Assembly (NCBI GenBank): GCA_031415055.1
Contig: JANOQZ010000012.1
Span: 1-45,708 of the forward strand
Reading direction: 5' to 3'
Length of the DNA stretch: 45,708 bases
Origin: JANMOK01 sp031415055
GTDB lineage: Bacteria > Pseudomonadota > Alphaproteobacteria > Rhodobacterales > Rhodobacteraceae
Shown: piece by piece, positions 22,985 through 31,254 of the stretch
Layout of the letters: the number at the start of each line of letters is the position of its first letter
How positions within the stretch are numbered: the first letter of the stretch is position 1
Translations under genes and position numbers: made by a program
Notes under the pieces: generated by a model
Told to the model about the DNA's origin: nothing
Seen by the model: only the letters and a program-made list of their open reading frames with translations
Database searches by the model: none

Positions 22985-24268
22985 TCAAACAATACCACCC
23001 CCGCCCCCAAGCGATTTGGGTCGTATTGACGCGACTTTGGCCCTGTATCCGCTGGCGCGGTAAGCGGCGATGGGGTCGATGGCACCGCCGTCGTGCAGGC
23101 GGGCTGCGGCGAGGATGGGTTCGACATCGGTGCGGAAGGCGGTTTTGAGCAGTTCGGAGGCCATGAGGGCGTCGTTGGAGTCTTGATAGCCGTTCAGATC
23201 GTCGCGGTTGACCAGCAAGGCTTGCGCATAGGCGCGGCGGACTTCGTTTGCACTGCGCATCAGGCTTTCGATCGGGTCGGTGACGTTGTGCGATTGGTCG
23301 AGCATGTGGGCGAGTTTGGTTCCCATCACGCCGCGATGTTCGGCATCGACCAGTTCGTTGAACACCAGAAACAGCCGGAACGGGTCAATCGATCCGGTGT
23401 CGAGATCGTCGTCGCCATACTTTGAATCATTGAAATGGAAGCCGCCGAGTTTGGCTTGTTGGATCAGGCGACTGACGATCATCTCGATGTTCACATTGGG
23501 CGCGTGGTGGCCGAGATCGACGAGGCAGAAGGCTTTGGGGCCGAGGTGTTGGGCGATGAGATAGCTGGTGCCCCAGTCTTGCACGACGGTGGAATAGAAG
23601 GCGGGTTCGTACATTTTGTGTTCGGAAAAGATGCGCCAATCGTGGGGCAAAGCAGCGTAGATTTCCGTCACCGCATCAAGGTAGCGCTCGAACTGGCGGG
23701 CGAAATGTGACTGGCCGGGGAAGTTTGAGCCGTCGCCGATCCAGACGGTCAGAGCTTTGGAGCCAAGTTTGGCACCGATCTCGATGGTTTCGATGTTGTG
23801 CTCGATGGCCTGTTGGCGGGTGGCTTTGTCGGTGTGGGCCAGCGAGCCGTATTTGTAGGACTGGCGCTGCTGCGGCTGGTCCTGAAAGGTGTTGGAGTTC
23901 ATCGCATCGAAATGCAGGCCAAGTTCGGCGGCCTTGGCATTGAGCTCTGCCGGGTCAGCCTTGTCCCAGGGGATATGCAGCGAGACGCCGGGGGTGGCGC
24001 GGGTGAGTTGGTGGATGACGCCGCAATCTTCCAGCTTGTCGAATATGTGCCGCGGCTCGCCCTCGCCGGGGAAGCGGGCGAAGCGGGTGCCGCCGGTGCC
24101 GACGCCCCAAGACGGAACGGCGACATGGAAGGCGGCGACTTTGGCGGTGATGGCGGCGATGTCGATATTGGCGCGGGCGAGTTTATCGCCGAGGGCGGTG
24201 TGGTCGGATTGGTGGGATTTGAGGGATTGGGCGTTGGATTTTTCGAGGGCGGTTTTGATGGTGTTCAT
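22985..24268 (-). CDS. rhaI: L-rhamnose isomerase (RhaI type)
   Basis: Converts L-rhamnose to L-rhamnulose in the cytoplasm. The 427-residue TIM-barrel protein belongs to the rhizobial/Pseudomonas RhaI type. It shows HVAVPSWGVGTGGTRFARFP near the N-terminus, LTVWIGDGSNFPGQ and the metal-binding segments DWRIFSEHKMYEPAFYST, CLVDLGHHAPNVNIE and GGFHFNDSKYGDDDLDTG, with conserved Glu, Asp and His residues. ATG at 24268 (MNTIKTALEKSN) was chosen; the frame upstream runs into rhaD. The last residues (PKSLGGGGGIV) are encoded by a 41-bp repeat also found at 21341-21381. It is cotranscribed after rhaD. Confidence 0.93.
   Translation of the reverse strand: MNTIKTALEKSNAQSLKSHQSDHTALGDKLARANIDIAAITAKVAAFHVAVPSWGVGTGGTRFARFPGEGEPRHIFDKLEDCGVIHQLTRATPGVSLHIPWDKADPAELNAKAAELGLHFDAMNSNTFQDQPQQRQSYKYGSLAHTDKATRQQAIEHNIETIEIGAKLGSKALTVWIGDGSNFPGQSHFARQFERYLDAVTEIYAALPHDWRIFSEHKMYEPAFYSTVVQDWGTSYLIAQHLGPKAFCLVDLGHHAPNVNIEMIVSRLIQQAKLGGFHFNDSKYGDDDLDTGSIDPFRLFLVFNELVDAEHRGVMGTKLAHMLDQSHNVTDPIESLMRSANEVRRAYAQALLVNRDDLNGYQDSNDALMASELLKTAFRTDVEPILAAARLHDGGAIDPIAAYRASGYRAKVASIRPKSLGGGGGIV
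22989..23029. repeat. 41-bp GC-rich palindromic repeat, copy 2
   Basis: ACAATACCACCCCCGCCCCC up to GGGTCGTATTGA, 34 of 41 positions equal to copy 1 at 21341-21381 and in the same orientation. It encodes, on the minus strand, the glycine-rich tail of rhaI. The two copies bracket the MuF-like gene and its overlapping partner. Confidence 0.7.
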
Positions 24269-24286
24269 TTGGGGTTCCGTTTGAGT

Positions 24287-24306
24287 GGTGCGCATGAATG
24301 CGCACC
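24287..24306. repeat. Perfect hairpin between rhaD and rhaI
   Basis: GGTGCGCAT and ATGCGCACC are perfect complements separated by two bases, in the 52-base gap between rhaD and rhaI. With the adjoining TTACGG it resembles the GTAGGGTGCG repeat type at 8210-8300. It could modulate the rhaD to rhaI ratio in the mRNA. Confidence 0.6.
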
Positions 24307-24320
24307 TTACGGCGTATTGA

Positions 24321-26390
24321 TTACCGCGTGAAGGATTGGGCGTTGCCGGCGTCGACGTTGATGATGTTGCCGGTGGATTTGGCGGAGGCATCGGAGGCGA
24401 GGAAGAACACCGCTTCGGCGACGTCTTCGGGGAAAACGCTGCGTTTGAGCATCGAGCGTTTGCGGTAGTGTTCTTCCAGTTCGTCGGGCGCCATGGCATA
24501 GGCGGCGGCGCGTTGTTCGCGCCATTCGCCGGTCCAGATTTTCGAGCCGCGCAGCACCGCGTCGGGGTTGACGGTGTTGACGCGGATGCCGTGGTCGGCC
24601 CCTTCGAGTGCTAGGCAACGGGCGAGGTGGATTTCGGCGGCCTTGGCGGTGCAATAGGCGGCGGCACCGGGCGAGGCGGCGAGGCCGTTTTTTGAGGCGA
24701 TGAACACGATATTGCCGCCGATGTTTTGTTTCTTGAACAAGCGGAAAGCCTCGCGGCTGTTGAGGAAATAGCCGGTGGCGAGGATGTCGATGTTGCGGTT
24801 CCACATCGACAGTTCGGTGTCTTCAATGGGGGCCGATGAGGAGATGCCGGCATTGGAAACGAGTATGTCGATGCCGCCGAAGGCGAGGCAGGCTTGGGTG
24901 AACGAGGCGATCACATCGGATTCGGACGTGACGTTTTGTTTGACGGTTGCCACGAAGTCGGGGCCGAAGTGGTCGCTGAGGTCGGATTGGACAGTTGCTA
25001 GTGCGGATTCGTCGATGTCAGCCAGCACGACACATGCGCCCTCGCGCAGTAATCGCGCGGCCGTGGCCCTGCCGATACCGCCAGCGCCGCCGGTGACGAG
25101 GGCGACTTGACCTGCGAGGGGTTTGGGCTTGGGCAGGCGCTGAAGTTTCGCCTCTTCCAGCGCCCAATATTCGATGTCGAATGCCTCTTGTTCTGGTAGG
25201 CCGCGATAGGTGGATACAGCCGATGCACCGCGCATGACGTTGATGGCGTTGATGTAGAATTCGGCGGAGATGCGGGCCGTTGCTTTATCGGCGGCGAATG
25301 ACAGCATGCCGATGCCGGGAATGAGATAAATGACCGCATTCGGGTCGCGCATGGCGGGGCTGCCTAGGCGTTTGCAGCGGTCGTAATAGGCGGCGTAATC
25401 GGCGCGGTAAGCTTCGATGGCGAGCGGCAAAACAGTGGCGTCGGTCGGGTCGTAGTGCAGCACCAAGGGGCGGATTTTGGTGCGCAGAAAATGATCTGGG
25501 CAGGAGGTGCCGAGTTCGGCGAGCGCTTCGAGGTTTTGCGAGCAGACAAATTCCAGAGTGGCTGGGCTGTCGTCAAAATGGCCAACTTTGCGGTTGTCGG
25601 TTGAGATCAGGCCACGGATGGTTGGCATGATCTGGGCCGCGATGGCGCGGCGGTCATTGGCGGCGAGCGGTTTGGTTTTGGGGCCGCCGAACGCGGGTTG
25701 GGCGGATTGGGCGTCAAGCCAAGCGACGGCTTTGTTGATGCTGGCGATGGTGGCGTCGTAGCAGTCTTTGGCGCTGTCGCCCCAAGTGAACAGGCCATGG
25801 CTTTCGAGCACGAGCCCGATGGCTTTGGGATTGTCTTCGCAGAATTTGCCAAGCCAGAGGCCCAGTTCGAAGCCGGGGCGCTTCCACGGCAGCCAGCCGA
25901 TGGTGTTGCCGTAGACCTGTTGCGTCAGTTCGCGGGAATTTGGCGCGGCGGCCAGCGCGATGACGGCATCGGCATGAACGTGATCGACGTGCGGGCGCGG
26001 CACGAAGGCGTGCAGCGGTGTGTCGATCGAGGCGGCGCGTGGGTTGAGGTTGAAGGTGCAATGCGGCAGCAGGCCAACCATTTCATCTTCGTGCTGGATG
26101 CCGCGATAGAGCGATTTCAGCGACGTCAGCTTGTCCATGTAAAGCGTTGAAAAACCTTCGATTTTCATCGAGCCGATGTCGCCGCCGGAGCCTTTGACCC
26201 AAAGCACTTCGACGTCTTTGCCGGTCAAAGGATCGGTTTGCGAGACCTTCGCGGAGGTGTTGCCGCCGCCGTAATTGGTGACGCGCTTGTCAGAACCAAG
26301 CAAGTTGGAGCGGTAGAGCAGAAGGTCGGGTTCGGACATGCCCGCAGTTTTAGCGGCATCCCAGAGATTCGGCAGTTGTGATTCGGCCAT
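24321..26390 (-). CDS. rhaD: Bifunctional rhamnulose-1-phosphate aldolase / lactaldehyde dehydrogenase
   Basis: A 689-residue fusion enzyme. The N-terminal part (about residues 1-400) is a class II aldolase. It has YGGGNTSAKVSQTDPLTGKD, LWVKGSGGDIGSM and zinc-binding histidines in STPLHAFVPRPHVDHVHADA-like sequence, and splits rhamnulose-1-phosphate into dihydroxyacetone phosphate and L-lactaldehyde. The C-terminal part (about 425-689) is a short-chain dehydrogenase with the NAD motif ALVTGGAGGIGRATAARLL, DILVSNAGIS and catalytic YCTAK, expected to oxidise lactaldehyde to lactate. This fusion is usual in rhizobial and Bacillus rha operons. ATG at 26390 has GGGAGA upstream. It leads the rhaD-rhaI transcript, divergent from rhaR. 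Confidence 0.94.
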   Translation of the reverse strand: MAESQLPNLWDAAKTAGMSEPDLLLYRSNLLGSDKRVTNYGGGNTSAKVSQTDPLTGKDVEVLWVKGSGGDIGSMKIEGFSTLYMDKLTSLKSLYRGIQHEDEMVGLLPHCTFNLNPRAASIDTPLHAFVPRPHVDHVHADAVIALAAAPNSRELTQQVYGNTIGWLPWKRPGFELGLWLGKFCEDNPKAIGLVLESHGLFTWGDSAKDCYDATIASINKAVAWLDAQSAQPAFGGPKTKPLAANDRRAIAAQIMPTIRGLISTDNRKVGHFDDSPATLEFVCSQNLEALAELGTSCPDHFLRTKIRPLVLHYDPTDATVLPLAIEAYRADYAAYYDRCKRLGSPAMRDPNAVIYLIPGIGMLSFAADKATARISAEFYINAINVMRGASAVSTYRGLPEQEAFDIEYWALEEAKLQRLPKPKPLAGQVALVTGGAGGIGRATAARLLREGACVVLADIDESALATVQSDLSDHFGPDFVATVKQNVTSESDVIASFTQACLAFGGIDILVSNAGISSSAPIEDTELSMWNRNIDILATGYFLNSREAFRLFKKQNIGGNIVFIASKNGLAASPGAAAYCTAKAAEIHLARCLALEGADHGIRVNTVNPDAVLRGSKIWTGEWREQRAAAYAMAPDELEEHYRKRSMLKRSVFPEDVAEAVFFLASDASAKSTGNIINVDAGNAQSFTR

Positions 26391-26454
26391 ATTGGTTCTC
26401 CCTCGATTGCGGGCTGACGCCAGTTCAGGCGAAAATTCATGATGAATGCGGTAT

Positions 26455-26527
26455 TGTCAATCAAATACGATCATGTTCGGTCAATTTTCTTGCCTAGATG
26501 AAAGATTTTGATGGAAAATGATTGACA
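26455..26527. promoter_or_regulatory. Paired operator half-sites between rhaD and rhaR
   Basis: TGTCAATCA at 26455-26463 and its exact complement TGATTGACA at 26519-26527 lie in the divergent rhaD-rhaR gap. Each contains TTGACA, facing outwards towards its own gene as a -35 box would (minus strand towards rhaD, plus strand towards rhaR). A DeoR-type repressor bound at both would cover both promoters. The -10 boxes are not convincing by eye. Confidence 0.5.
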
Positions 26528-26570
26528 GATTGGGAAATTCGCGCCTTTCTTGGATCAAAAGGGAGCGGAT

Positions 26571-27383
26571 ATGCACGAAAAGGAACGACACCGGCTGATT
26601 CTAACTGCGGTGCAGTCGCGCCCGGTGGCGACGGTGACTGAATTGGTGGAATTGACCGATTCCTCGGAGGCGACGATTCGCCGGGACATTGCCGCGTTGC
26701 ATTTGCAAAAGGCCTTGCGCCGGGTGCGTGGCGGGGCGGAAGCGTTGCATCCGCCGCAGTTCGTCGGGTTGGCCGGGCGGCCGTTCAGTGTGAACGAGAC
26801 GATCAACGTGGCGCAGAAACGGGCAATAGCGCGGGTTGCAGCGGGTTTGTGCGAGGATGGTGACAGCATCATCATCAACGGCGGCACGACGACGTTTCAG
26901 ATGGTGCATTTCATGGCGCACAAACGCTGTCAGGTGTTCACCAATTCTCTGCCGATTGCCAACCATCTGCTGAGCCATTCCAAGAACGATGTGACGTTGT
27001 CTGGCGGCACGGTTTACCGTGAACAGAATATCATCCTTTCCCCATTTGAGAACGATGTGACGCGCAATTTCTATGCCCGAATCGCCTTTATGGGGGCGCA
27101 AGGGATTGGGCCTTTGGGGGTGATGGAGGCGGATGCGTTGCTGATTCAAGCCGAGCAAAAGTTGATCCGGCAAGCGGATACGTTGATCGTGTTGGCGGAT
27201 TCGGCGAAGTTTGCCCAGCGCTCGAGCCTGATCCTGTGCGGGTTGGAGCGGATTGGAACGGTGATCACCGACGATGGTGTCAGCGATGCTGCGGCGGCGA
27301 TGCTGGAAGCTGCCGGGGTGAAACTGGTGGTGGCTAAACCTCAAAGCGAAAGCGAGGAACAGCGTTACATTCAGGCACAATAA
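26571..27383 (+). CDS. rhaR: DeoR-family regulator of rhamnose genes
   Basis: A 270-residue DeoR-type transcription regulator. The N-terminal winged helix-turn-helix reads RHRLILTAVQ then VATVTELVELTDSSEATIRR and DIAAL. The C-terminal sugar-phosphate sensor domain has the family motifs KRAIARVAA, IIINGGTTTFQMVHFM, VFTNSLPIANHL and LADSAKFAQRSS. It is divergent from rhaD and upstream of rhaU and rhaK, so it most likely controls rhamnose catabolism. ATG at 26571 follows AGGGAGCGGAT, a strong ribosome-binding site; the frame extends a few codons upstream but with no better start. Confidence 0.88.
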   Translation: MHEKERHRLILTAVQSRPVATVTELVELTDSSEATIRRDIAALHLQKALRRVRGGAEALHPPQFVGLAGRPFSVNETINVAQKRAIARVAAGLCEDGDSIIINGGTTTFQMVHFMAHKRCQVFTNSLPIANHLLSHSKNDVTLSGGTVYREQNIILSPFENDVTRNFYARIAFMGAQGIGPLGVMEADALLIQAEQKLIRQADTLIVLADSAKFAQRSSLILCGLERIGTVITDDGVSDAAAAMLEAAGVKLVVAKPQSESEEQRYIQAQ

Positions 27384-27770
27384 ACCAAACGAAATCAAGT
27401 CTTTATGGAAATTTATTCGTGTTAAACTGCGCCGTTTTTTTGGCGCAAAGGTTGAGGCGGATAAGAGGGTTGCGCGCAAGACCCCTCATCCGGCGCATTC
27501 GCGCCACCTTCTCCCCTCAAAGGGGCGAAGGGAATTGGTCGGGCTGCGCACGCTGGGGTAAGGAGTTGTTAAGGAATTTCTGAGATAGATTGGCGCAAGT
27601 TTTTCAGGAATTCATTGCGATGAAATTGATCGAATCATTCGAGTGTCGCTTTGCCCTTCAGGCATTGTTGCGCCTGCTCGCCTGGGTGTTGGCTTTCGTT
27701 GGTGTCGCATCTGGCCAAGCGCGCGAGGCTGGGCTAACAATCGGCAAAGGCATTGCGGCGGGGGATTTTG
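27384..27770 (+). other. Gap between rhaR and rhaU with a rhizobial-type palindromic repeat
   Basis: This 387-base stretch has no convincing gene. At about 27480-27540 it carries a repeat with two small hairpins (GGCGC-ATTC-GCGCC and TCCCCT-CAA-AGGGG) joined by CACCTTC, a form common between genes in Rhizobiales. In rhizobial rha loci this is where the rhaSTPQ transporter genes would lie. An open frame begins at 27590 and runs into rhaU in another frame, but its translation resembles no known protein. Confidence 0.55.
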
Positions 27771-28085
27771 GTGCAGAAATATGCGTTCAAGATGCAGCTC
27801 AATCCCGGTTGCCGCGACGAGTATATCGCGCGGCACGACGCGATTTGGCCGGAACTGGTGGCGCTGCTGATGGACGCGGGCATCAGCGATTATTCGATCC
27901 ATTTGGACGAAGCGACCAACGTCTTGTTTGCGGTGCTGTGGCGGCGCGGCGATCACGCGATGGACAGTCTTCCGGCAGCCAAGGTCATGCAGAAATGGTG
28001 GGCGCATATGGCCGATATCATGGCGACCAACCCCGATGGTTCACCAGTGGCGGTGCCGCTGACACCCGTATTTCATATGGCCTAG
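27771..28085 (+). CDS. rhaU: L-rhamnose mutarotase
   Basis: Interconverts alpha and beta anomers of L-rhamnose (also called rhaM). The 104-residue protein shows the full family pattern: QKYAFKMQLNPGCRDEYIAR then HDAIWPELVALL, the catalytic His in ISDYSIHLDEATNVLFAVLW, and KWWAHMADIMATNPDGSPVA. GTG at 27771 is taken as the start because it gives the usual N-terminus two residues before KYAFKM and has GGGGGA upstream. rhaK begins three bases after its stop. Confidence 0.92.
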   Translation: MQKYAFKMQLNPGCRDEYIARHDAIWPELVALLMDAGISDYSIHLDEATNVLFAVLWRRGDHAMDSLPAAKVMQKWWAHMADIMATNPDGSPVAVPLTPVFHMA

Positions 28086-28088
28086 GGC

Positions 28089-29441
28089 ATGGCAGGAATG
28101 CGCCACGCGGCGGTGCTGGATATCGGCAAGACCAATATCAAACTGGTGCTGGTCGATATGGTGACGTTCCGCGAAATCAAGGCTTTGTCGATGCCAAATG
28201 TCGTGCTGGAAGACGGGCCGTATCGACATTTCGACGCCGAAGCGATTTGGCGGTTTCTGCTGGCCAGCTTGAAAGAATATCAGCGGTTTTACGATATCGA
28301 AGCGATTTCGGTGACGACGCATGCCTGCTGCGCGGCGCTGGTGGATGCGGACGGAAATCTGGCGCTGCCGGTGTTGGATTACGAGGATAAGCACCCCGAG
28401 GAATTGGCGTTTTATTACAATCAGTTGCGCCCGGAATTGGCGGTTAGCGGGTCGCCCAGATTGGAAGGCGGCCTGAACCTTGGGGCGCAGATATTCTGGC
28501 AGTGGAAGACGTTTCCTCAAGAATGGGCCAAGGTGGTGGCGATACTGACTTGGCCGCAATATTGGGCGTTTCGCCTGTGTGGGGTGATGGCCAGCGAAGT
28601 GACCTCGCTGGGATCGCATTCGGACCTGTGGGAGCCGCTCAACCGGCGGTTTTCGACGCTGGTGACCAAGATGGGATGGCAGAATTTGCTGCCACCGATC
28701 AAATTTGCCTCCAGTCGTTTGGGCGCGGTGACGGCAGAAGTTGCTCTCGAGACCGGGCTAAAGGCCGAGACCGGGGTTTGGTGTGGAATCCACGATTCCA
28801 ACGCCTCGCTGCTGCCGCATGTGTTGAACCGCGAGCGGCCGGTGACGGTGGTTTCAACCGGCACTTGGGTGATCATGATGGCTTTGGGCGGGGCGCAGGT
28901 GGTGCTGGATCAGGCGCAGGAGACATTGTGGAACGTCGATGCATTGGGTGACCCGGTGCCTTCGGCACGGTTTATGGGTGGGCGTGAGTATTCCGGGTTG
29001 ATGGAAGGGCGTGCGGCCGGGTGCAGCGAGAGCGAACTTGGGCGGGTCGTCGGTGAGGGCATTCGGGTTGAGCGGGGGGTGGAAGCGGGGCAGTTTCAGT
29101 GGAGTTTGGACCCGGCGTCATTGAATGACGGCGAGTGTTTTGCCGCGGTCTCGCTTTTTTTGGCACGGGAATGTGCGCGTCGGATGGATTGGATCGGGGC
29201 GCGGGGGCCGATCATTGTCGAGGGGCCGTTTAGCGGCAACGCATTGTTCTTGGATGGGTTGGCGCTGTTTACCGAGCGACCGGTGCGGGTTTCGTCGGGC
29301 AATGCGACCGGGACTTCGGTTGGTGCTGCGCTGCTGATCGCGCGACCCGATAGGGTGGGGCAGACGGTGAAACATGCGGTAAGCCGGGTTGTTGCTGGGC
29401 TGCGCGAGGCGATTTTGGCGCGGCAGGGTTTGCGCGGGTAA
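28089..29441 (+). CDS. rhaK: Rhamnulokinase (FGGY family)
   Basis: Phosphorylates L-rhamnulose to rhamnulose-1-phosphate, the substrate of RhaD. The 450-residue protein has the FGGY-kinase N-terminal ATP motif AVLDIGKTNIKLVLVD. It continues with YRHFDAEAIWRFLL, DYEDKHPEELAFYYN, CGIHDSNASLLPH with the catalytic Asp, and the second phosphate motif VVSTGTWVIMM. The C-terminal part has GPIIVEGPFSGNALFLDGLA, typical of rhizobial RhaK, which in Rhizobium leguminosarum is also needed for rhamnose uptake. ATG 28089 is used; 28098 is an alternative start. It ends six bases from the convergent ABC permease gene. Confidence 0.92.
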   Translation: MAGMRHAAVLDIGKTNIKLVLVDMVTFREIKALSMPNVVLEDGPYRHFDAEAIWRFLLASLKEYQRFYDIEAISVTTHACCAALVDADGNLALPVLDYEDKHPEELAFYYNQLRPELAVSGSPRLEGGLNLGAQIFWQWKTFPQEWAKVVAILTWPQYWAFRLCGVMASEVTSLGSHSDLWEPLNRRFSTLVTKMGWQNLLPPIKFASSRLGAVTAEVALETGLKAETGVWCGIHDSNASLLPHVLNRERPVTVVSTGTWVIMMALGGAQVVLDQAQETLWNVDALGDPVPSARFMGGREYSGLMEGRAAGCSESELGRVVGEGIRVERGVEAGQFQWSLDPASLNDGECFAAVSLFLARECARRMDWIGARGPIIVEGPFSGNALFLDGLALFTERPVRVSSGNATGTSVGAALLIARPDRVGQTVKHAVSRVVAGLREAILARQGLRG

Positions 29442-29447
29442 GCCGCC

Positions 29448-30305
29448 CTAGCCCTTGATCCCGGCGCTGAGCATGATCGCCTGGGTCACGCGACGTTGGA
29501 AAATAAGATAGGTCAGCGCCACCGGCAAAGCGGCGAGGCAGGCGGCGGCGAGTTCGCGGGCATAGGCGATGCCCCAGGCATCGTGAACCAGCGTAATGCC
29601 GACGGTGACGGTCATGGTGTCCTGCGACGTGGCGGCGAGGAACGGCCACAGGAACGAATTCCATGTGCCGATAAAGGTGATGATGGCAAGTGCGGTGGTG
29701 ACCCCCCAGTTCATTGGCAGGAAAATCTTGAACAGCATGCGGAACTCGCTGGCGCTGTCCATCACCGCGGCTTCGCGGAATTCCTTTGGCACCGAATCGA
29801 AGAACTGCTTGTAGACGATGATCACCACCGGATGGATCAGCTGCGGCAGGATGATGCCCGCCAAGGAATTGAGAAAGCCGAATTGGTTCATCAGGATGAA
29901 ATGGTTGATGATCAGCACCTGGATCGGCACCATGAAACTGCCGAGCACCAGCCAGAACAGCAACCTGCGGCCCGGGAAACTCAGTTGCGAGATCGCATAA
30001 CCGCAGGCCATACCGGATATGATGACCAGAGCGGTCACCGATGCCGCTACAATCAGCGAATTGAGGTACCAGAGGCCGATATTGGTGTTGAACAGGACAT
30101 GGCTGTAGGCCTCGAAGGTGAAGGTCTCGGGCCAGAGTTCGATATAGGGGCGGACAACTTCGGTTTCCGGCTTAAAGGTGGTGACGGCGGCCCAGTAGAG
30201 CGGGAAGGCCCAGATTACGGCGCAAACCACCGTGGTGAGGGTCAGCGCCAGCGCGCCCCAGTCCATCCATCGCGGCGGTTTTCCGGCCAACGTGAGTTTG
30301 CTCAT
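29448..30305 (-). CDS. Carbohydrate ABC transporter permease (MalG type)
   Basis: A 285-residue inner membrane permease with six helices. The EAA loop near the C-terminal side reads DSVPKEFREAAVMDSASEFR then MLFKIFLPM, the contact site for the ATPase. N-terminal WAFPLYWAAVTTFKPETEV and FFSLNP-like helices are typical of MalG/LacG partners for oligosaccharides. ATG at 30305 shares one base with the stop of the other permease gene. With the upstream binding protein and the arabinofuranosidase, it probably imports arabinose-containing oligosaccharides or arabinosides. Confidence 0.92.
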   Translation of the reverse strand: MSKLTLAGKPPRWMDWGALALTLTTVVCAVIWAFPLYWAAVTTFKPETEVVRPYIELWPETFTFEAYSHVLFNTNIGLWYLNSLIVAASVTALVIISGMACGYAISQLSFPGRRLLFWLVLGSFMVPIQVLIINHFILMNQFGFLNSLAGIILPQLIHPVVIIVYKQFFDSVPKEFREAAVMDSASEFRMLFKIFLPMNWGVTTALAIITFIGTWNSFLWPFLAATSQDTMTVTVGITLVHDAWGIAYARELAAACLAALPVALTYLIFQRRVTQAIMLSAGIKG

Positions 30306-31186
30306 CACTCACCTCTTGCCCTGAGCGCCTGAAACTGCAGAACCGAGAAGATGACCACGACGACGAACAGACAGACCGCGACGGCGGCGGCATAGCCGCC
30401 CTTGCCGTCAACGAAGGCGCTTTTGAAAATGTATTGCACCAAAACCATAGTGTCGTTGGTGCGGCCGCCGACGCCGAACAGATAGACCTGATCGAAAACC
30501 TTCATCTGCAGAATTAGCTGAATGGTCAGGCACAGCACCGTCACCGGCCAGATCAGCGGCCAGGTTATCCTGCGGAACGTGGTCCAGCGGCTGGCGCCGT
30601 CAAGCGCGGCGGCCTCCAGCACTTCCAGCGGAATGTTGCGCAAAGCGGCGAGGAACAGCAGGATTGAAAAGCCGTTGGTCCACCAGATAGTGATCAGGGC
30701 GACGGTCGGCATGAACATCGGCAGCCACTGGAACACCGGAATGCGCTCACCAGGGACGATATCGAAAAAATACTGCAGAATGCCATACTGAAAATCGACG
30801 GTCCAGGCCCAGATCAAGACGATCACGGTCACCGGTAGGATGTAGGGCAGGAAGAACATGGCGAGGATGATCGACTGCATCCAGCCTTTCAGCCGGTTAA
30901 CCATCAAGGCGATCCCCATCGCCACCAGCGTGCCGGGAATGACAGTGAGCAGCACGAAATATGAGGTATTCCAGATGGCGCGGCGGAAAATCCTGTCGGT
31001 CAGAAGTTTTTCGTAATTTTCGAGTCCGACCCATTTGCCGGGGCCGATCAGCGGAGCTTTCTGGAAACTGAGCTGGACCATCTGCAGCGTTGGCCAGACG
31101 AAAATGACCGCGAAAATGATTATGAACGGCGCGACGAGCACGGCTGCGGCGATGATCTCGGACTTGCGGCTGCGCAGCATTGCCAT
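30305..31186 (-). CDS. Carbohydrate ABC transporter permease (MalF type)
   Basis: A 293-residue permease, partner of the MalG-type gene that follows. It begins with the first membrane helix AAVLVAPFIIIFAVIFVWP, has FRRAIWNTSYFVLLTVIPGT, and the EAA-type loop NIPLEVLEAAALDGASRWTT then FRRITWPLIWP. The ATG at 31186 has AGGGGA upstream, with 31180 as a near alternative. It lies 68 bases after the binding-protein gene. No ATPase gene of the MsmK/UgpC type lies in this operon or elsewhere nearby. Confidence 0.92.
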   Translation of the reverse strand: MAMLRSRKSEIIAAAVLVAPFIIIFAVIFVWPTLQMVQLSFQKAPLIGPGKWVGLENYEKLLTDRIFRRAIWNTSYFVLLTVIPGTLVAMGIALMVNRLKGWMQSIILAMFFLPYILPVTVIVLIWAWTVDFQYGILQYFFDIVPGERIPVFQWLPMFMPTVALITIWWTNGFSILLFLAALRNIPLEVLEAAALDGASRWTTFRRITWPLIWPVTVLCLTIQLILQMKVFDQVYLFGVGGRTNDTMVLVQYIFKSAFVDGKGGYAAAVAVCLFVVVVIFSVLQFQALRARGE

Positions 31187-31254
31187 GTTGGTGGTATTCC
31201 CCTGCAGCTAAAGGTCCGGGCAGTTAACCGCCCGAACCGTGTTTGGTCAACGTT

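Noticed and set aside
27590..28390. 266-codon plus-strand frame across the rhaR-rhaU gap, rhaU and rhaK
   Set aside because: From 27771 it overlaps rhaU and rhaK in another frame; those genes are certain. The first 60 residues look hydrophobic but match nothing and have no good start.
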